From Porticoccus sp. (GTDB lineage Bacteria > Pseudomonadota > Gammaproteobacteria > Pseudomonadales > Porticoccaceae): 30,950 nucleotides of DNA. The position numbers and the translations under genes were made by a program. Positions 20,966-29,536 of the stretch are shown piece by piece. The notes under the pieces are model-generated. The model was given only the letters and a program-made list of their open reading frames with translations, did no database searches and was not told the origin of the DNA. The stretch is taken from contig DRHD01000365.1 of assembly GCA_011049795.1 (NCBI GenBank), positions 1 to 30,950 of the forward strand, read 5' to 3'. Positions within the stretch are counted from its first letter, which is position 1, and each line of letters begins with the position of its first letter.

Positions 20966-23008
20966 TTGAAGAATCTAAACCCTCAACAAAAAGCCGCGGT
21001 TAAATATATTGATGGGCCTCTACTGGTACTGGCCGGTGCTGGCAGCGGCAAAACCAGCGTGATTACCCAGAAAATTGCCTACCTGATCAACCAGTGCGGC
21101 ATCAGTGCCCGGCATATTGCTGCCGTCACGTTTACCAACAAAGCAGCCCGTGAAATGAAAGCGCGGTCGGGCAAGCTCATTAGTGGGCGTGAGGCCCGCG
21201 GCCTAACTGTGTCCACCTTTCACAATTTAGGCCTCACTATTATCCGCCGAGAAAGTAAGCTCCTCGGTTTCAAGCGCGGGTTTTCAATCTTCGACGCCGA
21301 CGATGCCAAAAACCTGCTCAAGGAATTAATGCTGAGGGATTCTGATCTGGATGCCGAACACCTGGACCTTGCACAAAATCAGATCTCCCGCTGGAAAAAC
21401 AATCTGCTCTCACCCTCTCAGGCACTGTCTCAGGCAGAAAGTGGTGGAGAGCAAGCCATCGCCATGGTCTATGAACGCTACAGCCAGGCACTACGCGCCT
21501 ATAATGCCGTGGATTTCGATGACCTGATTTTAATCCCGGCCTGTCTGTTCCGGGATCACCCGGATATTCTGGAAAAATGGCAGAACCAGATCCGTTATCT
21601 ATTGGTGGATGAATACCAGGATACCAACCATGCCCAATACCAATTGGTGAAATTGCTGGTGGGTACACGCCGCGCGCTAACCGTCGTTGGGGATGACGAT
21701 CAGTCTATCTATGCCTGGCGAGGTGCCCAGCCAGAAAATCTGGCGCAATTGAACGAGGACTTCCCCGGGCTAAACGTGATCAAACTGGAGCAAAATTATC
21801 GCTCCACAGGCCATATTCTAAAAGCCGCCAACCAGCTGATAGACAACAATCCCCATGTATTTAGCAAGTCCCTGTGGTGTGAAATAGGGCCAGGTGATCC
21901 GCTACGGTTAATCCGTACCGCGAATGAAGAAGTGGAAACCGAAAGAGTCGTCAATGAAATTCTTGATATGAGGCTGAGAAAAAACTGCCACTTTCGGGAT
22001 TTCGCTGTGCTCTATCGTAGCAACCACCAAGCCAAACTGCTGGAGATGAAATTACAAACACAAGGCGTACCCTATCACCTCAGCGGTGGGACCTCGTTTT
22101 ACGCCCGCACCGAAATCAAGGACATCATGGCCTACCTGCGACTGGTGGTGAATTCAGACGATGACAATGCCTTTCTGAGAATCATCAATACACCCCGGCG
22201 CCAGATTGGAACCACCACGCTGGAGAAGCTCGGCCACTACGCCAATGAGCGACAACTCTCCATGATGGATGCCATGGATGAGATTGGGCTGCAATCTCAA
22301 ATCCCCGCTCAAAACTTGGAACGACTACAGCGATTCAAGCTGTGGCTTCAAAACGTGGAACGAAACTGCATCAATGGCAATGCCGTGGAGGCCATTCGTG
22401 AAATGGTGGACGACATCGACTACGAAGGCTGGCTACACCAAAATGCCAGTAGTGGTGCCGTGGCAGAAAAGCGCATGGGCAACGTCCATTTCCTGCTTGA
22501 TCAGATCAAAAAGTTACTGGAAAAAGACGACATGGCGGTGGCGGGTGAAGATGACTCTAATGGCGAGCAGGATGAAAGCCAGATGGAGGATGCCATCGCC
22601 AAGCTGATATTGAGAGACCTACTGGATCGCCAGGAAGAAGAATCAGCCGATGACAAAGTACAGCTAATGACGCTCCATGCAGCCAAGGGATTGGAATTCC
22701 CTCACGTCTTTCTGATCGGTATGGAAGAAGGCATCCTCCCTCACCGTAACAGCATCGATGAAGGCAATATCGAAGAGGAGCGACGGCTTGCCTATGTGGG
22801 TATTACTCGGGCTCGACAAAGCCTCACCATCACCATGGCCAGCAAACGTAAACAGTTCGGTGAAATTCACAACACCACCCCCAGCCGTTTTCTGGATGAG
22901 TTACCTCAGGATGACTTGGAGAGGGAAGGATTTGGCGACAGCAATCCCGAAGTCGCCAAAGAAAAAGGTCAGCAATCTCTGGATGCCCTCAAAGGGCTGT
23001 TTGCCTGA
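20966..23008 (+). CDS. rep: ATP-dependent DNA helicase Rep (UvrD/SF1 family)
   Basis: A 680-residue superfamily 1A 3'-5' helicase that clears proteins from DNA ahead of replication forks. The start is TTG (20966), giving (M)KNLNPQQKAAV, which aligns with the known Rep N-terminus LNPGQQQAV. No good ribosome site is visible. Walker A AGAGSGKT is at 23-30, motif II LLVDEYQDTN near 213, motif III GDDDQSIYAWRGA near 240 and motif IV LEQNYRST. The C-terminal motifs LMTLHAAKGLEFPHVFLIGM and EERRLAYVGITRARQSL are present. Length is close to E. coli Rep (673). Lack of UvrD-type N-terminal wording and the total length favour Rep over UvrD. It stands alone, 100 bases after phaC. A weak stem GGCGG-ATCA-CCGCC follows at 23021-23034. 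Confidence 0.93.
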   Translation: MKNLNPQQKAAVKYIDGPLLVLAGAGSGKTSVITQKIAYLINQCGISARHIAAVTFTNKAAREMKARSGKLISGREARGLTVSTFHNLGLTIIRRESKLLGFKRGFSIFDADDAKNLLKELMLRDSDLDAEHLDLAQNQISRWKNNLLSPSQALSQAESGGEQAIAMVYERYSQALRAYNAVDFDDLILIPACLFRDHPDILEKWQNQIRYLLVDEYQDTNHAQYQLVKLLVGTRRALTVVGDDDQSIYAWRGAQPENLAQLNEDFPGLNVIKLEQNYRSTGHILKAANQLIDNNPHVFSKSLWCEIGPGDPLRLIRTANEEVETERVVNEILDMRLRKNCHFRDFAVLYRSNHQAKLLEMKLQTQGVPYHLSGGTSFYARTEIKDIMAYLRLVVNSDDDNAFLRIINTPRRQIGTTTLEKLGHYANERQLSMMDAMDEIGLQSQIPAQNLERLQRFKLWLQNVERNCINGNAVEAIREMVDDIDYEGWLHQNASSGAVAEKRMGNVHFLLDQIKKLLEKDDMAVAGEDDSNGEQDESQMEDAIAKLILRDLLDRQEEESADDKVQLMTLHAAKGLEFPHVFLIGMEEGILPHRNSIDEGNIEEERRLAYVGITRARQSLTITMASKRKQFGEIHNTTPSRFLDELPQDDLEREGFGDSNPEVAKEKGQQSLDALKGLFA

Positions 23009-23127
23009 CAACCGCGTATAGGCGGATCACCGCCATGCTGAGACACTTATTGGCTAAATATTAACCAACACTATAGAATCATTCTGGCCTATCAAGGTAA
23101 TCCCTACGGTTCAAGATACCCCGCTAT

Positions 23128-24039
23128 ATGAATGCAAAAGCCTCACCCCCTCCTAACAAGTCTGCTTCCGGCTCGTATAGAGCCAAGCTACCAGTACTTC
23201 CGGTGAGTGCGTCACAATTACTTGCACTGGACAAAAACGGCACGGATTATTATGAAGAAGTGCTAGAACTGGCGTCTAAAGACCCGGTTATTGCGGCCCA
23301 AATCATTAAGCTTTCCAATTCAGCAGCACAGGGAGGTAGAGCTGAAATAGAAACGCTTCACCAAGCTGTGGCAAGAATAGGTATCGACCAAGTGTCATCT
23401 TTGATTACCCTGATTTCACTCTCCAAGATCTTTACGCCCAGCACTCAATTTCACCGAAATCTCTGGATCCATGCATTACAGGTAGCCGTCGCATCAAGAA
23501 AACTGGCTCATCTGAACAGAATAAATACGGAACAATCCTATTTAACCGGTCTTCTCCATGAAATTGGCCGGTTTATTCTACTCATGGACGACCTGGACAA
23601 GTTTAATGCATTGAAAGCATATCCAACCGCCAACCAGGCGCTGATGATTAAGGAGCAGGAAATATTTGGCCATACCAGTGCGGCTATCACCATTGCCTTA
23701 CTCCACAGCTGGAACATACCCGAACCTATTACTCAGGCTATTTCCCGTCACCTAAAACCAGCGACAGAAGCTCATCAACCACTGAACAAGTTTACCCAAG
23801 AGGCCCCATCAGTGACGCTTTTCGATGTCCTGTCCGTCGCCGACGACCTCAGCCTGCTTGCCCTGAAAAAACCCGAAATAGTAGCGATGGATGAAACAGA
23901 CATCGAACCACTGGTTAGGGAAATCCTGACCAAAACAAAAAGTCATGGACTGTTTGCTGCGCCAGCTTTTCTAGCCAAGTCACTGCCCGGTATTATTGAA
24001 GAAGCTGCCGACCTGGCTTCATCGCTGGGTCTGTCATAA
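23128..24039 (+). CDS. HDOD domain-containing protein
   Basis: A 303-residue cytoplasmic protein. An HDOD domain covers about residues 22-225 (LPVLPVSASQLLALDKNG, then SKDPVIAAQIIKLSNSAA, LHQAVARIGIDQVSSLITL). HDOD domains are catalytically silent relatives of HD phosphohydrolases that serve in signalling. Here the metal motif reads LLHEIGRF, HE rather than HD, as expected for the silent class. The remaining C-terminal ~80 residues are helical and unassigned. The first ~16 residues are a Ser/Pro/Lys-rich tail. The ribosome site is poor. It is convergent with sfsA and appears monocistronic. No target is evident. Confidence 0.85.
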   Translation: MNAKASPPPNKSASGSYRAKLPVLPVSASQLLALDKNGTDYYEEVLELASKDPVIAAQIIKLSNSAAQGGRAEIETLHQAVARIGIDQVSSLITLISLSKIFTPSTQFHRNLWIHALQVAVASRKLAHLNRINTEQSYLTGLLHEIGRFILLMDDLDKFNALKAYPTANQALMIKEQEIFGHTSAAITIALLHSWNIPEPITQAISRHLKPATEAHQPLNKFTQEAPSVTLFDVLSVADDLSLLALKKPEIVAMDETDIEPLVREILTKTKSHGLFAAPAFLAKSLPGIIEEAADLASSLGLS

Positions 24040-24040
24040 C

Positions 24041-24061
24041 CCTTAAGACTTGAGCTTAAGG
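24041..24061. terminator. Hairpin between convergent HDOD and sfsA genes
   Basis: CCTTAAG (24041-24047) and CTTAAGG (24055-24061) form a perfect 7-bp stem with a 7-base loop. It lies in the 32-base gap between two convergent stop codons, so it could stop transcription from both sides. It lacks a clear T-run on either strand, so intrinsic termination is uncertain. Confidence 0.4.
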
Positions 24062-24071
24062 CTTGAAAAAG

Positions 24072-24779
24072 CTAGAGACAGTTAAATGGCAATCGTTGGT
24101 CGATCACAATTTCTGAAGGGGACAACCTGCAACCATAGGCCAGAATCTCAACACCGGCGGCCATTGCCTCCCGCAAGGTTATCCCATAGGTAGGATCGAT
24201 ATCATCGGCAGGGCCAATAGACTCAGCACCTGTGTGTTGTACGCAAAACACCAGCACAGCACGATGCCCCTGCTGAACCATACTGGTCAACTCACGAAGG
24301 TGCTTTGTACCCCGAGTCGTCACTGCATCAGGAAATAGGACTCGGCCACCCCCTACCCCCAGCGTCGTATTTTTGACCTCAACATAGCACCGCTCGTCAC
24401 CCCTGCTCAATAGCAAATCAATGCGGCTATTTTCGTCACCATATTTCACTTCTGGGCGAATACTCTCATAGCCCTGTAGTTCAACAATTGTGCCGTTTTC
24501 AATGGCCTCTCGTACTAATTTATTGGGACGCTGGGTATTCACTCCCGTTAAAAATCCATCCGGGGTGGTGGTGATCTCAAGGGTGCCGGGTAACTTGCGT
24601 TTCGGGTCGTTAGAGCGTGAAAACCAACAGAGCGTTTCTGGTGCCCAACAATTTTTCATTGAACCAGTATTAGGACAGTGAATGGTCAACTCGTCTCCAT
24701 TGTCGAGTCGTATATCAGCCAGAAACCGTTTATAGCGATTCAACAGTAGGGCTTTTTCAAAGGGAGGATCAATCTTCAT
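24072..24779 (-). CDS. sfsA: Sugar fermentation stimulation protein homolog SfsA
   Basis: A 235-residue member of the SfsA family, an OB-fold plus a PD-(D/E)xK nuclease-like domain. E. coli SfsA was found through maltose metabolism and binds DNA; its true biochemical role is unsettled. Family marks are the N-terminal LLNRYKRFLADIRLDNG, the CPNTGSMKNCW segment near residue 35, TTRGTKHLRELT, and the nuclease-like SRIDLLLSRGDERCYVEVKN with its ExK triad. Length matches E. coli (234). It lies downstream of the aminotransferase on the same strand, as in Pseudomonas. Its leader holds three A-rich tandem repeats (see 24788) and no clear Shine-Dalgarno. Confidence 0.93.
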   Translation of the reverse strand: MKIDPPFEKALLLNRYKRFLADIRLDNGDELTIHCPNTGSMKNCWAPETLCWFSRSNDPKRKLPGTLEITTTPDGFLTGVNTQRPNKLVREAIENGTIVELQGYESIRPEVKYGDENSRIDLLLSRGDERCYVEVKNTTLGVGGGRVLFPDAVTTRGTKHLRELTSMVQQGHRAVLVFCVQHTGAESIGPADDIDPTYGITLREAMAAGVEILAYGCRLSPSEIVIDQRLPFNCL

Positions 24780-24787
24780 TTGAGGGT

Positions 24788-24831
24788 CTTATTTTTAAGG
24801 ACTTTGTTTTTAAGAGCTTTGTTTTTAAAAA
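24788..24831 (-). repeat. Three tandem A-rich ~15-bp repeats in the sfsA leader
   Basis: Units lie at 24788-24801, 24802-24816 and 24817-24831. Each on the minus strand is a version of CTTAAAAACAAAG. The block ends eight bases before the sfsA start codon. In RNA this gives repeated AAAAACAAA, the type of A-R-N stretch bound by the distal face of Hfq. A translational control site is a reasonable guess. It could also be a simple slippage product. Confidence 0.5.
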
Positions 24832-24865
24832 CCAGGTTGTCACCGACCATAGTTTAAATGCTTGG

Positions 24866-26032
24866 TTAAGCCGGTTGTACGAGAGCGTGCCTCATCCGTT
24901 CAACACCCAATTTAAGGCGATCCAGTGGCTCGGTGTAGGCAAACCTGACGTGATGATTGGATCGGTGATGACCAAAGTCTGTTCCCGGCGTACAGGCCAC
25001 ACCATGCTCATGAAGTAACTGCCAGCAAAAGGCTTCGCAATCATCGGTAAATGCCTGCACATCGGCATACACATAAAAAGCCCCCGCAGGGACATGGCTG
25101 ATACCAAACCCCAGCTCCCGCAATGCTGGCACCAAAAAATCACGGCGTTTTTTGAATTCTTCACGACGATTTTCAAGGATACTAAGGGTTTCCGGGGAAA
25201 ATGCTGATAGTGCTGCATATTGAGCAACAGTGGGGCTTGAGATATAGAAATTCTGAATCATCACGTTAATGGTCTCAGCCAAGCCATCTGGCACCACCAT
25301 CCACCCCAATCGCCAGCCGGTCATACCAAAGTATTTTGAAAAACTATTGACCACAAAGGCCTTATCGGTGATCTCCAGGATGGACGCTACCGGTTCATCG
25401 CCATAGGTAAGCCCGTGATAAATTTCATCTACCACAAGACTCCCACCACGATCTGACACTTCCTGATACAACGCAGTCAGGTTTTCACGGCTAATAATTT
25501 CACCGGTAGGATTGCTGGGTGACGCCACCATCACCCCAACGGTATTTTCACGCCAGTGGGCAGCCACTAATTCTGCCGTTAGTTGATAGTTGCCCTCAGG
25601 ATCAACAGGTACAAACTGTGGCTCAGCGTCCAGGCGGCGCACAAAGTTTGGGTTACAAGGGTAACCGGGGTCGGACATCAAAAAACCATCACCGGGGTTC
25701 AACAACAAATCACAAATCATACCCAGTGCAGCACTGCTCCCCGTTGTCACGATAATGCGCTGTGGATCAATAGCCAGATCGTAACTATGTTTGTAATAGT
25801 CAGCAATGGCCTGTCGCAACTCGGGAATGCCACAAGGGGGCGTATAGAAAGTCTTACCTTCAGCGAGTGCCTTTATCGCCGAATCAACAATGGGCTCTGC
25901 CGTAACGAACCCCGGCTCCCCGATGGCCATACGTACGACATCCTGTCCTTGAGCCTCTAGTTCAACAGCAGCCTGGAGAAAGTCCACCACTTTAAATGAC
26001 GTGAAATTGCGGGTTCTATCAGCTAACCGCAC
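24866..26032 (-). CDS. PLP-dependent aminotransferase, class I/II fold
   Basis: A 388-residue fold-type I aminotransferase of the aspartate/alanine-transaminase-like group. The GTG start (26032) has AGG five bases and GGGAG about ten bases upstream. The chain begins MRLADRTRNFTSFKVVDFL. The family signature GEPGFVTAEP is near residue 40, and the substrate-arm SPSNPTGEIIS and VVDEIYHGL precede the PLP lysine. Lys233 in NSFSKYFGMTGWRLGW forms the Schiff base, and the arginine of the C-terminal HHVRFAYTEP should bind the substrate carboxylate. The order sfsA - aminotransferase - dksA - gluQRS is shared with Pseudomonas. The amino acid it uses cannot be told from the sequence. Confidence 0.88.
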   Translation of the reverse strand: MRLADRTRNFTSFKVVDFLQAAVELEAQGQDVVRMAIGEPGFVTAEPIVDSAIKALAEGKTFYTPPCGIPELRQAIADYYKHSYDLAIDPQRIIVTTGSSAALGMICDLLLNPGDGFLMSDPGYPCNPNFVRRLDAEPQFVPVDPEGNYQLTAELVAAHWRENTVGVMVASPSNPTGEIISRENLTALYQEVSDRGGSLVVDEIYHGLTYGDEPVASILEITDKAFVVNSFSKYFGMTGWRLGWMVVPDGLAETINVMIQNFYISSPTVAQYAALSAFSPETLSILENRREEFKKRRDFLVPALRELGFGISHVPAGAFYVYADVQAFTDDCEAFCWQLLHEHGVACTPGTDFGHHRSNHHVRFAYTEPLDRLKLGVERMRHALVQPA

Positions 26033-26120
26033 TTTGCCTTACTCCCTTGGTGACTTAAATTGGTGACTTGAATAGATAACTTAAATTTAACCAACAAGTG
26101 CTGGGTATTATGGCGCTATT

Positions 26121-26155
26121 GACCCTGTGATCAAATAGCTCTTTTCAACAGGGTC
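26121..26155. repeat. Inverted repeat GACCCTGT-N19-ACAGGGTC upstream of dksA
   Basis: Perfect 8-bp arms lie at 26121-26128 and 26148-26155, about 170 bases before the dksA start and in the gap between divergent genes. It could be an operator or a large-loop hairpin. Its arms (GACCCTG) resemble the GGGTC-type motifs at island junctions, which may be chance. The 26033-26325 gap otherwise shows only a short repeat TTGGTGACTT near 26048. Confidence 0.35.
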
Positions 26156-26325
26156 ACTGAATGACATGCTGGCATCCACACAAATTCAGGCCCAATAAAA
26201 GCCTGAAAAATCACATAAAGAGGCTAATTGAGCAAATAACCAGAAAAACGGCATTTTTTTACTTGATAAATTTCTCCGCTGGCACTATAAACGCGGGTCT
26301 CGTAAATCACCGCGCGCTGGAACAC

Positions 26326-26772
26326 ATGCCAAAGAAAGCAGAAACCGCTATTGTTGCCTCACCCCATGGCTTCACTCCCTACACCGAGAAGAAAGGTGAG
26401 GAGTACATGAATGAGGCACAGCAAGAACACTTCAAGACTATGCTGCTGTCCTGGAAACAGGAACTGATGGAAGAAGTGGATCGCACCGTATCCCACATGA
26501 AGGACGAAGCATCCAACTTTCCTGACCCCGCAGACCGAGCCACACAAGAAGAAGAATTCAGTCTTGAGCTTCGTACCCGTGACCGTGAACGTAAGCTGAT
26601 TAAGAAAATTGACGGCACCATGGAACGCATCGAAAACGATGACTACGGTTTCTGCGATCAGTGTGGTGTAGACATCGGTGTTCGTCGACTTGAAGCACGC
26701 CCTACAGCCAGCCTTTGCGTTGACTGTAAGACCCTCGATGAAATCAAAGAAAAGCAGCTTACTGGCAGCTAA
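26326..26772 (+). CDS. dksA: RNA polymerase-binding transcription factor DksA
   Basis: A 148-residue DksA. It binds the RNA polymerase secondary channel and, with ppGpp, controls rRNA, amino-acid and stress promoters. The start at 26326 (MPKKAETAIVASPHG) is chosen because it gives the normal length (E. coli 151). The longer open frame from 26161 adds 55 residues unlike DksA. The coiled-coil tip has both functional aspartates, D67 and D70 (FPDPADRA). The zinc finger is C110-x2-C113...C131-x2-C134 (FCDQCG...LCVDCK). The tail KTLDEIKEKQLTGS is typical. It is followed by gluQRS, as in most gammaproteobacteria. Confidence 0.95.
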   Translation: MPKKAETAIVASPHGFTPYTEKKGEEYMNEAQQEHFKTMLLSWKQELMEEVDRTVSHMKDEASNFPDPADRATQEEEFSLELRTRDRERKLIKKIDGTMERIENDDYGFCDQCGVDIGVRRLEARPTASLCVDCKTLDEIKEKQLTGS

Positions 26773-26871
26773 TTCACTGATGTCTGACCTGTCGGTGACT
26801 GACTTACCGGCGACCGACCTATCAATGATTAATTATTCATGGGAGCAGCATCAGCCGCTCCCAACACTACC

Positions 26872-27777
26872 ATGACAGCTCCCGCGCCCAAATCCCCTTA
26901 CATCGGGCGCTTTGCTCCCTCTCCTTCCGGCCCTCTACATTTTGGCTCCTTGGTCAGCGCTGTAGCCAGCTATCTGGATGCAAAAGCACACAATGGCACA
27001 TGGCTGGTGCGCATGGATGACATCGATCCTCCACGGGAAACACCAGGAGCGGCTGACCTCATACTGCAACAGCTTCAGCAACATAGCCTGAACTGGGATG
27101 GTGAAGTTCTGTATCAGAGTCAACGCAGCGAAGCCTATCTTGCCACCCTTGAAAAGCTACAACATAAGGGGCTCGTCTACCCCTGCCAATGCAGCCGGCG
27201 GCAACTAAAGAAACAGGGCGGCATTCACCATAGTCGCTGCCAATTGAAAGACCCCTCAGCCCCTGCAGCCCTCCGGTTAGCGGCGCCTGCTCAGAGCCAG
27301 ATTGAATTCGAGGATATCTTTCAGGGTCAACAAAGGCAGAACATCAAGCATGAGGTCGGCGATGTCGTATTGCATCGCAAGGACTGTCTTTTTGCCTACC
27401 AATTAGCCGTGGTCGTTGATGACGCCTTTCAACAAATCAGCCATATCATCCGCGGCAGTGACTTATTAAGTTCTACCCCCAGGCAAATCTGTCTTCAGCA
27501 ACTCTTGGGATTCACCACGCCCCAATACGGACATATACCTGTAGCCACCAACCGGGATGGACAGAAACTCAGTAAGCAGAATCTAACGCCTTCTATTGAC
27601 GCCAAAACAGCCTCAGCGAATCTGGCCTCTGCTTTGCGCTGGCTTGGCCTGCCGCTACCCAAGGCACTCTACTCTGCAAGTAGTCATGAATTATTGAACT
27701 GGGGTGTAGAACACTGGCAGCGTAAGCTGGTATCCCCAGTGATGGAGAAGGTGACATTCAACCAACAACTTAGGTAA
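26872..27777 (+). CDS. gluQRS: Glutamyl-Q tRNA(Asp) synthetase
   Basis: A 301-residue truncated glutamyl-tRNA synthetase paralogue. It charges glutamate onto the queuosine base of tRNA-Asp and lacks the anticodon-binding domain. The class I motifs are the HIGH equivalent APSPSGPLHFGS near the N-terminus and the KMSKS equivalent KLSKQN near residue 240. The zinc-binding part is CQCSRRQLKKQGGIHHSRC. The middle reads LFAYQLAVVVDDAFQQISHI. The ATG at 26872 (MTAPAPKSPYIGRFAPSPSG) gives the usual N-terminal length. An in-frame ATG at 26839 would add 11 residues and is the alternative. Neither has a clear ribosome site. A perfect hairpin, GGGAGC-N10-GCTCCC (26841-26862), sits between the two candidate starts. 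It follows dksA. Confidence 0.92.
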   Translation: MTAPAPKSPYIGRFAPSPSGPLHFGSLVSAVASYLDAKAHNGTWLVRMDDIDPPRETPGAADLILQQLQQHSLNWDGEVLYQSQRSEAYLATLEKLQHKGLVYPCQCSRRQLKKQGGIHHSRCQLKDPSAPAALRLAAPAQSQIEFEDIFQGQQRQNIKHEVGDVVLHRKDCLFAYQLAVVVDDAFQQISHIIRGSDLLSSTPRQICLQQLLGFTTPQYGHIPVATNRDGQKLSKQNLTPSIDAKTASANLASALRWLGLPLPKALYSASSHELLNWGVEHWQRKLVSPVMEKVTFNQQLR

Positions 27778-27889
27778 CGTTATTTGTAGGTAGCGTCATT
27801 TCAAGTCAAGCCATAAGAAATATGGGGTGAAATATATAGCCTTATACTTCATATGGATTTTAGTTTTGACATACCTCGTACTCTATGTA

Positions 27890-28036
27890 AAGGTTGGCGC
27901 CAACAACGAAAACTAATAAAAATAAATAATAATAATAACGTTGGATGAATTGCTAACCTAGTTGATAAGGGGAAACAAGCCTCACGACTCGATAGCGTAT
28001 GGGATACACGAGGGAAGCCTACGGGCTTCCTTTTTT
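27890..28036 (+). ncRNA. Candidate A-rich Hfq-type small RNA upstream of pcnB
   Basis: The 406-base gap between gluQRS and pcnB holds no gene but ends in a textbook terminator. Ahead of it is a 38-base A-rich run (27902-27939) containing AACAACGAAAA and AATAATAATAATAAC, repeats of the AAN triplet favoured by Hfq and by Hfq/Crc. A -35-like TTGACA is at 27866-27871, though no well-spaced -10 is obvious, and TTGGCGCCAA (27894-27903) is a 10-bp palindrome at the run's edge. In Pseudomonas the catabolite-repression RNA crcZ lies just before pcnB, so this may be a CrcZ-like decoy RNA. The cbrA/cbrB genes that accompany crcZ there are absent here. The 5' end is a guess. Confidence 0.4.
28012..28036 (+). 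terminator. Strong Rho-independent terminator
   Basis: GGAAGCC (28013-28019), loop TACG, GGCTTCC (28024-28030), then six T (28031-28036). A perfect GC-rich 7-bp stem with a tetraloop and T-run on the plus strand is a canonical intrinsic terminator. It lies 235 bases after the gluQRS stop and 148 before pcnB, so it may end a separate short transcript rather than gluQRS itself. Confidence 0.85.
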
Positions 28037-28183
28037 AATGACCACTCATTGTAGAACCCCACCTCAACGTAATATCCCTACTAGCTGCAAGTACCTACCC
28101 GTAAAAACCAAAAAAGAGTACCGACAGTCTTTTCAATACCGCTGTGCTAGAATCGCCTCTTTCCGGGCATTTACAGCACCAAT

Positions 28184-29536
28184 ATGCTAAAAAAACTCTC
28201 TAAAATTTTCAGGAAGAGCGCCCCCGCCGCCGCCAACGAACCCCATATTATTAGCGACGGACAGCATCCACTTTCTCCCAAGCAAATAAGTACTGGCGCG
28301 AGAAAAGTGGTCGAGCAACTCAGCAGTGATGGCTATGAAGCCTTTTTGGTTGGAGGCTGTGTTCGCGACCTCATGCTAGGGCTGAAGCCTAAAGATTTTG
28401 ATGTGGCAACCGACGCCACACCAGAACAGGTCAACCAGCTCTTCAGGCGTTCACGTATTATTGGCCGTCGTTTCCAAATCGTTCATGTGCGAATGGGCCC
28501 AGAAATTATTGAGGTCACCACCTTCCGCGCTCATCACACTGATAAGAAAAGTAGCCCTAATGACTCGCGCCGCTCGTCCAAGGGACTTCTATTACGCGAC
28601 AATATTTTTGGTTCAATCAACGAAGATGCCAGTCGCCGCGACTTCACCATGAACGCGCTCTATTATCACCCCCAAGACAATAGCATCTACGACTATGCTG
28701 ATGGCTTGCCGGATATTGAACGGCGGCTCATACACATTATCGGTAACCCCGCTGATCGCTACCGGGAAGACCCCGTAAGAATGCTGCGTGCTGTACGCTT
28801 TGCCGCCAAGCTGGGCTTTCAAATTGAAGACAACACTGCAGCCGCCATTACCAAGGTTCATCAATTACTGGCTGACATTCCCCCGGCACGCCTATTTGAT
28901 GAAGTCCTCAAATTGCTGATGCACGGCCATGCGTTATCCACGTTTCATTTACTCCGCCAATACCAACTCTTTGGCATCCTGTTTCCGGCCACGGAAGCCG
29001 CACTAGCTAACGACCCAGGCTACTACCTGACATTTGTTGAACAGGCACTCACCAACACAGATAAACGCATTCGTGGTGATCAGAGGGTAACCCCCGCATT
29101 TCTGTTTGCAGCCTTGCTCTGGCCTGCACTGAAAGAACAAGAGAAAGTGTTTAGTCAGGGTGACGCCTCACCTATATACGCTCTGCATCAGGCCGCTGGA
29201 GAGGTCACCACCAGACAGTGCCAACGAGTAGCTATTCCACGTCGTTTCACTCTCCCCATGCGAGAGATATGGGAACTCCAACTGCGCTTACCACGCAGGG
29301 CAGGTAGCCAGGCTTTCCGGTTGATGGAGAACAAACGCTTCCGTGCTGGCTATGACTTCCTGTTGTTACGTGAGGAAACCGGAGAAATTGAACCCAGTTT
29401 GGGTGATTGGTGGACCCGCTTCCAGGATGCGGATGAACACAAACGTCAGACGATGGCTGACTCGGTGCAGCAACCTAAAAACAAGCGCCGCCGTCGGCGC
29501 CGGAAGCCGCCACCCAAAAATCCTGTTCATGACTGA
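28184..29536 (+). CDS. pcnB: Poly(A) polymerase I
   Basis: A 450-residue enzyme that adds 3' poly(A) tails to RNAs and so marks them for decay. The nucleotidyltransferase head domain has FLVGGCVRDLMLGL and the metal-binding D-x-D of KPKDFDVATDATPEQ (near residues 65-75). RRDFTMNALYYHPQD and YREDPVRMLRAVRFAAKLGF follow; these motifs are shared with CCA-adding enzymes. The long C-terminal region (GDQRVTPAFLFAALLWPALK; RRFTLPMREIWELQLRLPRR) and the strongly basic tail KNKRRRRRRKPPPKN indicate PcnB rather than Cca. The ATG at 28184 has no clear ribosome site. The 3' end overlaps folK by eight bases, the standard pcnB-folK arrangement. Confidence 0.93.
   Translation: MLKKLSKIFRKSAPAAANEPHIISDGQHPLSPKQISTGARKVVEQLSSDGYEAFLVGGCVRDLMLGLKPKDFDVATDATPEQVNQLFRRSRIIGRRFQIVHVRMGPEIIEVTTFRAHHTDKKSSPNDSRRSSKGLLLRDNIFGSINEDASRRDFTMNALYYHPQDNSIYDYADGLPDIERRLIHIIGNPADRYREDPVRMLRAVRFAAKLGFQIEDNTAAAITKVHQLLADIPPARLFDEVLKLLMHGHALSTFHLLRQYQLFGILFPATEAALANDPGYYLTFVEQALTNTDKRIRGDQRVTPAFLFAALLWPALKEQEKVFSQGDASPIYALHQAAGEVTTRQCQRVAIPRRFTLPMREIWELQLRLPRRAGSQAFRLMENKRFRAGYDFLLLREETGEIEPSLGDWWTRFQDADEHKRQTMADSVQQPKNKRRRRRRKPPPKNPVHD

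Noticed and set aside
26161..26325. 55-residue N-terminal extension of DksA
   Set aside because: It has no similarity to DksA, and the normal 148-residue protein begins at 26326.
27843..27889. A full sigma70 promoter for the candidate small RNA
   Set aside because: TTGACA is present at 27866, but the only TATGTA nearby is 12 bases away, too close. TATACT at 27843 lacks a -35 partner. No confident promoter is called.
29343..29528. Upstream extension of folK inside pcnB
   Set aside because: The family N-terminus starts exactly at 29529. The extension is an out-of-frame reading of pcnB.
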